NCBI GenBank assembly: GCA_914767715.1
Contig: OU612075.1
Coordinates: forward strand, 13,022,001 to 13,086,000
Reading direction: 5' to 3'
DNA: 64,000 nucleotides
Source of the DNA: Membranipora membranacea
Lineage: Eukaryota; Bryozoa; Gymnolaemata; Cheilostomatida; Membraniporidae
This document shows, one piece after another, positions 23,195 to 35,900 of the stretch (position 1 is the first letter of the stretch; each line of letters starts with the position of its first letter). Made by a program: the position numbers and the translations under genes. The notes beneath the pieces were generated by a model, which saw only the letters and a program-made list of their open reading frames with translations, made no database searches and was not told the origin of the DNA.

Positions 23195-25394
23195 GTCGAA
23201 GGTTTCATGTTTCTAGCCAGTTCTAGTCACCTGCTAATGTGTGCGACCTGTCTTCACAACCATTTCACACTCTGTCTGTAAAAGAGGAAAAGACGAATAT
23301 ATCACTGCTGTACTGCAATAGTCAGATCTGGCCACTTATCTGAGCTGGAAAAAACTGACAACCACTGAAAAAAATGATAGAAAGAAAGAAGATCACAAAC
23401 CTCATGAGCCTGAGCCCCCCCCCCCCCAGACTTTTGCCCCCTCCCGCCCACCAACGTCCACCCCCCTCGGCGAGGTCAAGCTAGGTTCCATTCTCCCTGG
23501 TTAGGCTTAAACAAAATTGCAGTTTTCTCTCACTGAAATTTGCAACAACTAATCCAATTTAATAAGCGTATAATTTGACACAAATCTTTACCATGATGAA
23601 CAATCAACACCTGCTTGGAAATATTTTGGTTGCCTCTGGTATTATTATAATAAACTTTTTATTCTATCTCGTTCATCTGTGTACAATTATGCAGATTTAC
23701 AGTCCAATTTCACAGATTTAATGTACATATATCTAATGATTCACCCAAATTAGCTAAGATCAAGACAAGCCGAGTGCAACATCAATCTGTCCAAAAAATT
23801 CTGCATAAAAATATATTTCTGCAGATAAGCCAGCGAGATATTCAGATGATTGCTTCGGCCAGGAATGTTTTCTGGACGGCGGCGGTGGCCACCTGGTTAC
23901 ATTAGACAGTAGACACAGTATGTGTGTACGCACGAGCAGACCCTCACCTTCCCTTCAGCTATCATCACCACCTTGACCAGTCTCTGTCTGGACAATGAAA
24001 ACAGAAAAAATGTCTTTCATCCCTCAACTACCATCAGTTCTATTTAATTCCAATCAGGTACGAGTGCATGTTTAGCAAATTATACAACTAAACATTATAT
24101 GTACATTGTAATTCATCCGGATGTACATACTTGTGAGGACCTCTGCAACTTGCAACTGCAATTTTAGCATTTTATAGCAGGTATCCCACCCACCCAGCTG
24201 GTGGGAGCTTATCTGCTTCCCAGCAAACAGAAGTCATTTGTGGCAGATTAACAACAGGATTTACTGGAGAGATTATCCATGATTAACATTACATCCCGAT
24301 GATAGTTTTACGAAGTATTTTTGCCAAGGAAATACTTTAAAAAAAACCCAGTTGTAATAAACTATATGTAAAGAATTGGCTCATCGTTGAAAATGGCAAG
24401 CCACTATACAGCGCACGTCAACGTGAACTCACCGATATTTGGTCTTCCGTGAAAGTTAAGATTAGAATTCTGTCTGTTCGATAAGATTAATGTTGGTTTA
24501 ATTCCACTTCAGACACTGAGAGATTGATGTGTGGTCTGTGAGCTGTGAGAAGCTTGTGAACAGAACTATGTATGTCAGGACACTGGCCCATAAATACCTG
24601 TTCGCCGTAGTCGCCGTTGTCCTGTCCGCCAAGCATGTATAAGAGGTTGTGTAATTCTGCCCTCATAACAAGATTAGGACTATTGTATTTTAAATTGGTT
24701 TGTGGATGGGTAAATTGGTTGGCTCAGCTTATTATCGTCATTTGTATTATAATGGGATAATTGTTGTCTTGTGTGAAGAGTACAGAGTAGTGTCTTGAAA
24801 ATTGCTAAGGAGGTATACTTCCATAGAAGTGCATCAATATTTTCACACTTATATATCAGTTATTCAATGTATTTCTCACTTATAATCCTCCGTCATACGT
24901 AACTTGCAGACCCATTTAGGTGACATAGACTACTAGGGGTGCTTGTCTCCTACCCCTACGATGTCAAAGTCCTCGAGCTATAGAAGATTATAACCAGTAT
25001 ATATGTGATAGTCTAGGTGCACTCGGCTAGACGGCAGATAATTAAATATGCAGACCTCCTGCTATGTGACTATGAGCAGTTGTTATCCTATTGATTTTTC
25101 ATTCTTAACATATTTTGTTTACTCTGCTGTTCACTTTCTCAGCTTCACATCCATATTTGAAGCACTCGCTGATCAACAGCTGACTTGAGGAGCTGTCTGA
25201 TCGTCTGGTGTCATCACATAAGTGAGAGGTCTGACTCCCCTGGTCTCCAGGAGGACTGGACTCTGGGTGGTCCGGTCAGTGACTTCTATTTTTAGGATAC
25301 TTCCCTTTTGCTTGGGTCAGGGTGATTTCTAGCCGAGTTAGCAATACTCAATCAATCTCAATTCTCAATAATCATAATTGACATTTTTTCATAG
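23195..25394. other. Upstream region of the growth-factor gene; no gene seen
   Basis: Contains the presumed promoter and 5' UTR of the minus-strand growth factor. A poly-C run near 23417-23427 is the only notable low-complexity stretch. No coding exon was recognised on either strand. Confidence 0.5.
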
Positions 25395-27239
25395 AAACTG
25401 TTTGTGGTTCTAGCCGAGTGCGTTTGGTTTACCTCATGGTGGGGAGGGAGCCGGAAGCTAATGACCGTCAGAGAATGCTCAACTATTATTGTGACCTTAT
25501 CAGGCAACATGGCCCCATCCTGAATATCAATCTGAGTTCAGGTCACCTTTCGGTTTATTTGGTTTGTATAAGAATGTTTTTATGTAATGGTGGTCTCACC
25601 ACAATTAGACACAAACAGCTCAAGAATTTTGAAAATCTGATAAATGGTTAGGATTTCTGATCTAGCGTTGATAAATGACCTTATCCGACTGTTCAGAGCC
25701 CTTAGAAGTCTTAGAGCTGCAGATGTAATTAATCACAATACATGATGACTTATTGACCACATGCTATGAAGAAGACAATTAGGACTAGAAGCCATTTAAT
25801 CTGTTTTGGCACAAGGTTAAAGTGTCTCTAAGATATATGCATAGGCTCCCATAGTGACGACAAGGGGTGGTTGGTAACCTATCTCATGCTGACACACAGT
25901 CAGGTTAACTTACTTTGGTGGTGAATAAATAATAATGATTGATTGTGAAACTCAAAGCACTATGTTCAATAATTACGCTGACATATCAAAATCTTGCTGG
26001 AGAAAACACTTTTTCTTGTTGTCAACGACGATTAGCAACTTCTGTTTGCTATGTGACAGAAGCTGAGAGACGAATAGCTTGTCACTGTTCTTGGAAAAGA
26101 GCTCTGATAACCTAACTGTCAAAAAAACGTAACAAATTATGGTCAGTATCAAGCATATTTATTTGTCTGGCAAGTGCACGTGTCAAAATTTTGAAATCTG
26201 GATTATAAATTATGGTAACACATATGAGAGGTGTTAGCGATATTATTGACATTGCTTCGGGCGTTTTACGAAGCTTTCATCCACAACTCCCTCACTCCAG
26301 GGTTTGACACATTGCCATCCTTTTTTTGCTAGCCTACAAGATTTCTTATGAATTTTTAATCAAAATACTTGGAACCGCTTTATCACATTATATTCTGCTT
26401 AATACAGGCTGGCGGCTACACATTTGATCATAAATTCTCTCTAGTGGCTAGATTTCTGGATGGTTTGGTGAGATCCAATGATTATGATGGTGAAAGTTTT
26501 AGATTAATATTACTGATACTAGCGAGCATTTACTTGCCGGTAAGCAGTCATCACATGCTATTGTTGTTTGTTGTCATACATCTACAGGGCCGTAGTTCTA
26601 GGGGAGGCAGGGAGGCACTGCCTCCCCTAGAAAGCTAAATACAGTGGCCTAAAAACACTATAATTGGCTAATCCATGTCAGAATTGTCTCCTCGTGATTT
26701 CCCATTTACTAACTAGATGCCTTAAATTGCTTGGGAGGAGCTTAGAGCACCTCTCCTGGTGATTCTTTGGACTTACCTCCCATATATATTTTTTTAAACT
26801 ACGGCCCTGATCTGGTTGCTGAGACTGACTTGAATTAAATGGCCGAAAATAATAACCGGTATTTCTGGTGCATTCAATAACAAAACATTTTCCTCGAGAG
26901 GATGAAAGTGAATAGAGAGGCTAATTCTAGGTGTACCAGATAATCCCTACCCAAATCGACCATCTACGCAGTAATCATTGATATTACTGCACCCAGCGAG
27001 ATGATATCATTGACCACTTTTTCCAGCTTAAAACACTTTTAGGTTTTCATTCATGAATTGCAGCCTGCAGAGATTGCATAACGAGAAGGTTTACACAGCG
27101 TCACATAATCACTTTAAATGTTACCATAGATATCTCAGTCATGAGCCTGGATGTAGCCTCCGACAACAGAATTGCAAAGCAAAGACTCCACTACCGGCTT
27201 TTATTCATTGTCAAGATGTTCACGGCTCTGTCCAAGGGT
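25395..27239 (+). other. Possible exons of an unidentified gene
   Basis: A segment after a TTTTTTCATAG acceptor (25395-25551) encodes a protein-like stretch including MLNYYCDLIRQHGPILNINL. Another after ATTGCAG (27065-27239) encodes SLDVASDNRIAKQRLHYRLL followed by a donor-like GGTAGA. The two can be joined in phase 1, but the first donor (GTCACC) is weak and no family was recognised. A third candidate at 26408-26466 (AGGYTFDHKFSLVARFLDGL) does not fit the phase. It may be spurious or a decayed gene. Confidence 0.2.
26585..26809. mobile_element. hAT-like MITE, 225 bp
   Basis: Termini CAGGGCCGTAGTT (26585-26597) and AACTACGGCCCTG (26797-26809) are perfect 13-bp inverted repeats, and CAGGG ends are usual for hAT elements. 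A subterminal palindrome CTAGGGGAGGCAG/CTGCCTCCCCTAG follows. No exact 8-bp target duplication remains, and there is no coding capacity. Confidence 0.75.
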
Positions 27240-27317
27240 AGACTGATATCATCACATGTGTAGACAATCGATTTTCATCAGACCAAGGAATTGTTTCTAA
27301 CTCCCTGATCAGACTGA

Positions 27318-27474
27318 CCAGAATTAGACCAAGTTTGGTCCATTTGCCTGCATTCCGAGTCGCTCCTGATCCACCAGTCACGCCGTAGGCGGAGGCCTGC
27401 GGCGTGACCAGTGGGAGGGAGCAACAGGAATGCAGGCAATTGGATCAAACTTGTTCTAGACCAGAATGCAAATC
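27318..27474. repeat. Inverted repeat, ~70-bp arms
   Basis: The left arm (around 27318-27398) contains GACCAAGTTTGGTCCATTTGCCTGCATTCC and the right arm is its imperfect complement. The centre is a GC-rich palindrome around GTCACGCCGTAGGCGGAGGCC. Probably an old MITE. Confidence 0.7.
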
Positions 27475-29026
27475 CTTTCAATAATTGTATATTCGTGTAT
27501 AATCTTCTTAGTTCATCACCGGCCCTGTGGCAAAAGTCTAGTTTTTGTGATCATCATCGGTCCTCCCAGCTTGTTGTCTGGGTTTTCCGAGTACAATAAT
27601 TGATGTGTTGGAGCTAAGAATGTATGAATGATAGATACCTTCAAAGTTTGGTGGAATGCGGAGAATTTGAACGATATATGTCATGAGTTTGATGCATTAC
27701 TACGCCATGCCATCAGGGAGAATTTTCCCTGATGCCATGAGGTGCTGATATTGAAGGAGCATTTGCTGATCTGGATACTTAATATAATTCATGCTTATCC
27801 AGCAGAACAACAAACCCACATCTTTATATTTATAATGAATACAAGTATTCTATTCTTACAATTGGGTCAGCGTTGATGACTGAAGGCCAGCAAATACAGT
27901 AATTCCAGGTTTTCGCAAGGTCAGTTTCCTGAGATTAGGATGGACTAAACACAATTCAATTTAGCATGTCGAAAAGTTGATTTTTTGAGTTTAAATTTTG
28001 AAGATCAGGTGGTGAGATTAAAATATTTTGGGTCTACCCCATCAAAGTTAAGGATTTATAGCTACATAAATAATTATAATGTGAGTTAACTCAATACAGG
28101 ACTTTGGTTGTATTAGGAAACAGTTAGCAGTCACTATGCAGTTAGAGTGAGCTTTTGACATGCAGTCTTTAATTCCAAGATGGAATTAAATCGTGCAATT
28201 CAATAATGGATACCTTGTTTACAAAACTAATAATTAGGGCCTCAGCTACATCATAAAAGGGGTTTATTAAACATAGCAACATTAGAATTATAAGCATTAT
28301 AGCCTACATGATATGTCACTGGGTCTCTTTACTTGGCACCTTCGGTCCAAAATCATACGGTGATATCACAAAGTCATAGATTAGTATTTTGGATGACACT
28401 TTCTCGGTAAGTGTCTGTAAACATGACATTTGGAATGCTTCCGCTGTAAATCATATTGAGATTTTCGGTTTTGCTTTGAAGAGGGGATTAAATACAGTAT
28501 ATTTAGATTACCAGTTATAATCCTCTTGTCGGATATGGCATGGATATGGCAGGCGTGCCATCAGAGATTATTTTTTCAAGTATTATTCTATTGCTTTATT
28601 AGTGACCAAATCAAGGGCACACAACAATCGAAACTTCTTCTGCTGCTGATGTCATTTTCAATAAACTTTAATCATTTCAACCTGACCCTTTGATGATCTA
28701 TTGTGGCAAATGGGTTGTTATCCAATTATGCTAAGATATTCAAATTAAAGACCTGATTTTGATCTTCAAGGTTTCAATCTGGCTGCGCCAAGTAACCTCA
28801 ACTTTTTATGGGCAACTTCTGTTTTAAATGACTTTAGTCTAGACTACGAACTGTGTTGGACGTGTTCTTATATAATTTGAAAATGCCCTACGGGCCAAGA
28901 ATAATTTATTCTAAAACTGAAGTTTCTAGTAATTTGCTTATTATACAGCCCTTGCTGCGTTCCTTGCTGCGTTCCTTGCTGTTACCAACACTGTTATGAC
29001 TACCTTTTGACTGTTATTCACATACC

Positions 29027-29124
29027 GATATTTAAATGCCTATATTTAAATGCCTATATTTAAATGCCTATATTTAAATGCCTATATTTAAATGCCTATA
29101 TTTAAATGCCTATATTTAAATGTC
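29027..29124. repeat. Seven copies of a 14-bp minisatellite
   Basis: The unit TATATTTAAATGCC is repeated seven times head to tail; the first and last copies have one change each. It is preceded at about 28950-28980 by a short 12-bp repeat (CCTTGCTGCGTT). Confidence 0.95.
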
Positions 29125-30380
29125 GGTCTCCACAACACAATGATAGTAATCCATACCATACGATTATCCCCTTGTATGGGCAGATTGTGCTGCTTGCAGC
29201 TCTAAACAATGATGGTATGTGTAGTGGTTAACAGTCATCGCAACTAGACTCATTGATGAGTAACCTTCCTTGTCCTGTGCCGGGATGTACATGCAGGGAG
29301 GGTTGGATGGGGTACATGGATTTAATAACCTGATTAACAATTTGGAATCATGCTCACTTTTTACTCATATCTTGGCATGTTTGTTTAAAATATTGTTTAG
29401 ACCGACCAAAGACCACCTGTGTAGAAGGTAGGATTTCCCATGTGATTAGCACACATCCAATGCAGCAATTACCCTTTTGACTCATGCCAACCAGAATTCC
29501 ATACTGTTGGGAAACCATAGAAAATTTATCTAAATTGATAGTAATTTAGTATCTTAAATTGCTGTGATGTCTGCAGCCATCATCTGCAATAGGTCAAAAC
29601 TTTAATAATGAGTGTTCAAACTTTGGAGTGTATCTTTCTAAACCAAGAAGACTTTACTCTCTCTAAAAGTGCAATGATCAGTTGTGATCATCTCCATCCA
29701 TACCTTGTTAGGTAACGCTGGTAATTGAGACTAAAAAAGTTGTGAGAAAGACCCACTTAGGAACCCTCGCTAATTTCTCAATGAGATTCAAATTAATTTT
29801 CAAACAATACTCTGACATCATATGTCTAGACTTACACCTCTATATGCTATGTGTATATCATATATGTGCAAACTGTGACGCTCTCTATTTTTGTCATGCA
29901 TTAGCTGTCAGGCATAACTATGTAAAAAAAGCAGAAAGTAAAATGCTGACATAACTTACCGATCGCTGACTGATGATAATTATGTCCTCCTGCAGATAAT
30001 GTGACTAATTCTTCATTCTCTAGCTCAGCAGCTCTGCAGGAACTAAAATCCAAATTAGATATAATGCAGATTTAATCCGATGCCGGTCTCAGTTGTTTGG
30101 TGAGGATTGTGTATGAAGAGCAGCTTATCACTCTGTCTTGCCTTGCAGAACTTTTCCCTTCCAGCACATCAGTTGCTTAGCAGGTTTGTGCGGCGACAAT
30201 GCTGATATCTGTACTGTGTCTAGTTCTACAGCAGACTGTCATATGTTGGTCTCGCGGTCTTTGCCGCATGAATAACTCACAAGTCTTACAACTTTGACAG
30301 TTATGCCAGGAGAAATTAATGCTATGCAATAAAAAATCTAATGATTATAGCATGTGAGCCAGCCACCCTATAACATCTTA

Positions 30381-30424
30381 TCACAGCGTAAGGATATATA
30401 TATATATATATCCTTACTCTGTGA
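30381..30424. repeat. AT-rich hairpin with 22-bp arms
   Basis: TCACAGCGTAAGGATATATATA is followed immediately by its complement with a single mismatch. It could be a small foldback element or a (TA)n expansion between inverted sequences. Confidence 0.8.
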
Positions 30425-31503
30425 TCTAATCATCACTGTATACAACAGTATTTATTTAGCTTGGACTGCGAACTCATCATTTTGACAGTCCCCGGTTCGA
30501 TGAGACGTTGGATATTGTTTATGCTGCCACTGTGCATTATGTTCTATTACATGGGAGTGATGTAAATTAGAAGTTTATTAATAGTCTTCAACCAAAACAT
30601 GTGATAAGATTGATTGGAAAAATATTAAAATCTGTGAAATTTCATCTTCTGATTACGGTATTTTTGCCAAAATTATGAGTACTGACAATCAAAATATTTT
30701 CCAACTTTGATAAGCGATGCCTAGATTGTTATGACATGACTACAGCTTGACAGGAAAAAGCAAGACAGTCAGTGTAAAGATACTCATCAGCTTAACAAAA
30801 ACAAACTAAAATTCTTTACATAACTAACCCTGTATTATGTATTGAAATTAAAAGCTCTTTTGTTTCACCAGCTTAAGCTGGAGACTCGTTTCAACTACAA
30901 ACTAGTTGTCACTGCTCTCATCTACAGGATTAGGTTCAGTCCAATTTCAGGGGACAATAGAGTGATTTACTCTTCAAACAGGGGATCCAGGGTGCAGTAT
31001 TGTGTTGAGGAGTGTATTTGTTGCAGCTTCTGGCCACCTCCCAACATCTTTTTGGGGCGTTGGCTGTCCGTGATTGGTCTGGGGGGATTTGGACCCGCCC
31101 TGGTCTTTGTGGTGGTGTGTTCCCTGTATATCTGGCAAAACTTATCCTGGTTCAGTGTAATTTTACATGTGAAAGAAGGCAGTTCACTTTATTATGAACT
31201 CAGATCAGTTAGATCAAGATACTATATACAAAAGCAGTTTAGAGGAAAAAAGGCAAAAGGTATGAATATTAACCTTATCGTTTTATTGCAACATGCATTC
31301 CTCATTCAAGGATTAATTATATTATATATACCTTGAATTGTGTAAAGGCTTAATTTGGCACCTTATTATAGTACGTTTTTGAATTAACACTTTATTTTAA
31401 AAGCTGTAAAGTAATACCATATAGTTAACTTTTTGAGAACCTGTGTAATGCTTTTATATATAGTCATTATTTGTGTTAATCTTTTTAGATTTCAAGGTTA
31501 TCA

Positions 31504-31857
31504 GCATAGGAAAAATGTGCTGAAAGAGGGTTTTCTTGAAAACCGCTTATGTTAGGATAAAATTGATTTTTGATTCAGAATCCGCATCATTGAAAACGCT
31601 GTGAGACAGGGTTTCCAAATCATTCGAGGCTTGAATGTTGATAAATCTTAATTTTAGTGACGAAATTCAAGAAAAATTCTGCCAAATGGTCCGCAAAACT
31701 GGCAGAAATTGATATAATTGACTAACCGAATACCAAAAATATTTCCCAAACTATGTCCTATCAGTTTTCAATGGTGCAGATTCTGAATCAAAAATCCTTT
31801 TTATCCTACTGTAAGCGGATTTCAAGATAACCCTCTTTTGGCACGTTTTTCCTATGT
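31504..31857. mobile_element. MITE-like element with ~95-bp terminal inverted repeats
   Basis: The left arm (31504-31600) and right arm (31761-31857) are imperfect complements. Both carry CATAGGAAAAA, AGAGGGTT, CCGCTTA and TTTTTGATTCAGAATC. The middle is non-coding, so the element is non-autonomous; its superfamily is not clear. Confidence 0.8.
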
Positions 31858-32219
31858 GGCGTGGGTTAAAAGTACCAAACTGGAGAGAGGACAACTCCAA
31901 ATGGAGGCCTAAATCAGAGCTCAAAAAACTGTCTCTATTGATTGACAATAGTCTGAGTTACGTCAGTAAAATCCCAAGTCAAAAATCCCCTAAGCTGAAA
32001 GTCTAACGATAGAGAATCGTTAAAGTCCGTATATTTAATTTTTATGTTTCTGTATGACCTGGTTCGTTTACGCTGAGATACGGATATGTTTGCATATTTG
32101 ATTTAGCCGGTTTGATCAAACTAGAAAAATGAAATTAGGTGAGCACAGTATACTTTACTGATCAATGACTTGGTGCATGAAGCACCTGATGTTTCAATTT
32201 CAGTATGCTGGTAGAGGTA

Positions 32220-32303
32220 GATGCTGGTAGAGGCATTTCATTATCAACCACTTTCTCCCCTCGGGGAGAAAGTGGTTGATAATGAAATGCCTCTACCAGC
32301 ATC
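32220..32303. repeat. Perfect 41-bp hairpin MITE, copy B
   Basis: Arms 32220-32260 and 32263-32303 are exact reverse complements with a 2-base spacer. Same family as 18736-18812. The lack of any mismatch suggests recent insertion or gene conversion. Confidence 0.9.
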
Positions 32304-33079
32304 TTGCACTGTTTGAGCACTTAAACTACACTTTCAGAAGAGCTGGCAGGGAAGAGCTCTTCTCTACCCTGAACAACTCATTAGTTATTCATAAAACTCT
32401 TAACTACGATGCGATGCGACCAGACTCAGATCAGAACCTAACCGGACTACAGATCACAGAAATTCTTTTGGTTTTGGACAGATTAATGCTTGTATTATAG
32501 CTAATGCAATATTACACATAAAAGATTAATGGGCCCTTTTAAATTTAACTTTATACATTTGAAATACGCTCATAATTGGATGCTGTATGTGAATGAATCA
32601 CTAAGGCTTTAACTCCAAAGTCGAGTTGTCTGCTTAAATTCCAAATTCACTGGTCATGTTATTTCTGAAAATTGTCAAAAATCGATGATAGCGCATGGGA
32701 AAACTCCTGGTCAAACTGTTGTCCCCCCTCCTTCTTTATACCAAACATTCAAATGAATATAATGAGTTAATTTATATACCTTTGTATTTATGGGTAACTT
32801 CTTAGCGGAGAAGCCTACTTTGGTACCGACGGCATCATGTCCAAGCACTCCATAGCCAGCTCAGGGTGATAAGTACCTACATCACATAAGCGCTGGTACC
32901 CATTAGAAAACTCTACCGAACTCAGCTTCTCAGGTGCTTCCAGTTGCCAATTTCGAGAACTGAACCGCGGTTGTGCGATCGGTGATCCAACGTCACGTCC
33001 TTGTTAAACAGTGACATCAGTGGTGCCACCTGATAAAACTTTTACTCGTATGCTTCTTATCCCTTTCCCTATTAGATGT

Positions 33080-33225
33080 ATCCACCCTAAAGGAGTTGAG
33101 TATATGCAGGAAGAAGAATTCCCCATTTTGCACATGCTCAAAGTAGCAAACATTTACTCACTCTCCATATATAATCCCGCCTCAACTAGCTAAACAAAAT
33201 TCTAGCTAATACTTCCTCGTGTTTT
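33080..33225 (+). repeat. Dispersed repeat copy (family R1)
   Basis: GGAGTTGAGTATATGCAGGA through CTAGCTAATACTTCCT, colinear with the copy at 22868-23050 on the other strand. Confidence 0.6.
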
Positions 33226-34677
33226 TCTATTTTTGCGGTTACACCAGGATCACAATCCTGCCTATCAATCATCGCCGACTCGACGCCACTGCTCTCGGAA
33301 TTGCTAAGTCAAGGTCTCTAGCACATTTTAAAGATCACACCAACATGAAAAAAACGCAGGTGCAAATATTTCTACATGACATAACATAACAAGGATGTTA
33401 ATAATATGAACTTTTAAATTGCAAAGAGGCAAAACATAAAATGCATGAAAACTTCTGAAGCTCTGATTCATTGGTAGAATTTTATATACTTTTCGGAAAA
33501 TTGTATTTTGTCTCACTGTTATCCTGCACTGAGTTGGGCGGTAATCGTCTAGGTAAGCTTCGAGAACAGATTCAGTACGGTAGATGTCATTATCATCTGA
33601 TTTTTATGTAAATTGATTGCTGCTGTTAGGTGCGGGAATCTGGTGACTGCGGGTAGGATATATACCTCTCTGTTTACACTCTCAAGTTATACTTAACCGA
33701 CATATATTAGCACGCTGTGCCGTACAGGGCAAACATTGGCATTACAAGCTTTAGTTGATTAATGGTTTTCCTAGAAAGTCTTTTAAAAACCGGTTATTCA
33801 CCTTGAATACCATCAGTAGCAATCAGTTGCTGGTGTTTCAATCAGAGACCATAGATTGTATCTAATATCTGTGGTATAGCTCGTGCGTCAGAAAAAAACT
33901 CAATCACATTAAACAGGAAATAAAGGAATCCATTCAAAAAACAAATCACCCAATAGATCACCAGGTGAGTAAAGGTAAATGTAAAGGTAAATGTAACCAC
34001 ATTCTCGCCTTGATCCCCTGAATAATAACCATTAATTTGATAATGAAATCAAACAGGGGAATGCTAAGGTATGCTAATTTTTACGGAATGAGCGTCTCTT
34101 GCAAGCTTGTTTTATTAACAAACAGGTGATCTGATATACTTGATACGATTTCTCCAGTATGAGTTATTTGGTGAAATCATTCTTATTTTCCAGAAACCAT
34201 TAGTGAATTTATATAATTGATTGGCAAAGGCTGTCATTTTTAGCTTCACCAAATACCCTTGGCACTGCCTCAAGAAGAGAAATGACATACTTTCAATAAT
34301 GCCATTTCTTTTAGTTGGATGGCTCATTGGCACTTCCTGATGCAGGATTAAATCAGTCACCACTTTGCTGGGAAAGTGTCCAATTGGGGCTAGTTATATG
34401 TCAATGACATTGACATGCATTGAAAAATAATTAAACTGTTATACTATTAAATAAATATACTTTTAAATGACTATGTATCTCAAGAATTGTGTCCTCATAC
34501 TTGTAAATTAGATATAAAGTATGTACAAGGCGATTCCCAAAACTGTCTCTGCCGCGTGCCTTTGACATCTCACAAAAATAAGATTCAAAATATTTACAAG
34601 GCGTTGTTCAAAACTGTCTTCAGCAATGGTATTTATTTATAAAAACCACTAACAAAATTATCATCACCTTACCTGTA

Positions 34678-34678
34678 G

Positions 34679-34753
<75 letters not shown>
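34678..34753. repeat. (GATT)n microsatellite, about 18 units
   Basis: An uninterrupted GATT tetranucleotide run. On the minus strand it directly follows the 3' end of the LINE at 34760-35640, so it is most likely that element's 3' tail, expanded after insertion. Confidence 0.95.
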
Positions 34754-34754
<1 letters not shown>

Positions 34755-34759
34755 ATTCC

Positions 34760-35640
34760 ATCGCTAACACAAAATAATATAAGGGTGTTCTTACTGAAAA
34801 GGAGCCAGCACATACAAGGAAAAATAAGTTAAAACACTGATGGATGACTAAAAGAGAATATCATTTAAAATATGGATAGCATGCCTCAAAAACCAGTCTT
34901 TACCAAGGGCACTTCTGTGTTTAATTGTCCGATACCTGCCTGAGGGGCATTGAGCAAGAAAGTTGTTCATAAAGTGGTCATCGTCATGGATATATCGGAG
35001 GGCAAGTGTTTAGGTATGCTTAGTCATAAGGCTGTCGAGATCATCTACTTGGAGTTTGAGCTTTGAGGCCTGATCAAAAAACTTGCTCAAACGTTTCTTG
35101 TCTTCAGCAAAAATAGTAGTGTATAATACTGGTAAACAATAAGTGAGCAGGGAAACAATAAAACTTTTAAATAACATAGTGGCAAGGGGTATGGTGCTAA
35201 GATGTACAAAATTCCTGACAATATACATACGCTGCTCGGCTTTACTCACAACAGACTGAATGTGTTCTTCAAAGCGCAGCTTTTGATCTAACATAATACC
35301 AAGATAAGTGACTTTGTCACACATAGTAATGCTTTCACCATTTAAAACAATAGGAGGGGTGTGGGGCTTAGTTCGTTGAGTAGAAAATAATATTTCTTGA
35401 GTTTTGCTGGCATTCAATAAAAGATCATAATCAGAACATTGCTTAGAAATCCTGTCTTTCTCGTTAAAGTATGAGTCTAGATCTTGTTGATTGGAAATGC
35501 AGCCAATGATACAGGTGTCATCAGCATACTTGATTATGGTAACATTGCTCAATTCAGATGTAATCCGGTCCGTATATATGGAAAACAAAAGAGGACTTAA
35601 AACCGAGCCTTGAGGTGTAAAGTGCTAGTCAGCGCTTTAG
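34760..35640 (-). mobile_element. 5'-truncated LINE with reverse-transcriptase core
   Basis: Minus-strand frame 35010-35588 (192 aa) begins just after a TPQGSVLSPLLF-type motif and contains the YADD box (IIKYADDTCIIG) and VTYLGIMLDQKL, the usual palm and thumb landmarks of CR1/L2-like non-LTR reverse transcriptases. The upstream sequence is out of frame and the 5' half is absent. It ends in a 3' UTR and a (GATT)n tail. Confidence 0.85.
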
Positions 35641-35744
35641 TTTGAATTTTAATCAGAAGGTGGCCATCACTGTAAGGGTTTACATTAACTAGCTTGGAAG
35701 AATCCTCAAACTCTTTCCTATAGATTTTGGCTTTAACGCATGTA

Positions 35745-35900
35745 AATAATAGGAGACATCCATATTTTAAATGATATTCTCTTTTAATCATCCATCAATG
35801 TTTAATCTAATTTTCCTTGTATGTGCTGGCTCCTTTTCAGTATGAACACCCTTGTCTCGCAACATATTATTTTATGTTAGTGATAGAATACATTCAATCA
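35745..35900 (+). mobile_element. Second LINE 3' end in opposite orientation
   Basis: About 130 bases here are the reverse complement of 34745-34875, ending in a short AATC repeat on the plus strand. The two LINE 3' ends therefore point away from each other and form a ~1.15-kb inverted structure. Confidence 0.8.

Larger units (their letters stand above)
27475..34677. other. Gene-poor, repeat-rich region
   Basis: No supported gene. It holds the tandem and inverted repeats listed separately, plus a 164-codon open frame at 30842-31336 without recognisable motifs. A stretch around 32830-32990 (minus) has a SINE-like look, with 'taatgggtaccagcgctta', but no intact promoter boxes. Confidence 0.5.

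Noticed and set aside
30842-31336. 164-codon plus-strand open frame with hydrophobic stretches
   Set aside because: No recognised motif, no convincing ATG context or splice sites, and a second frame across the same bases is equally open; left unassigned.
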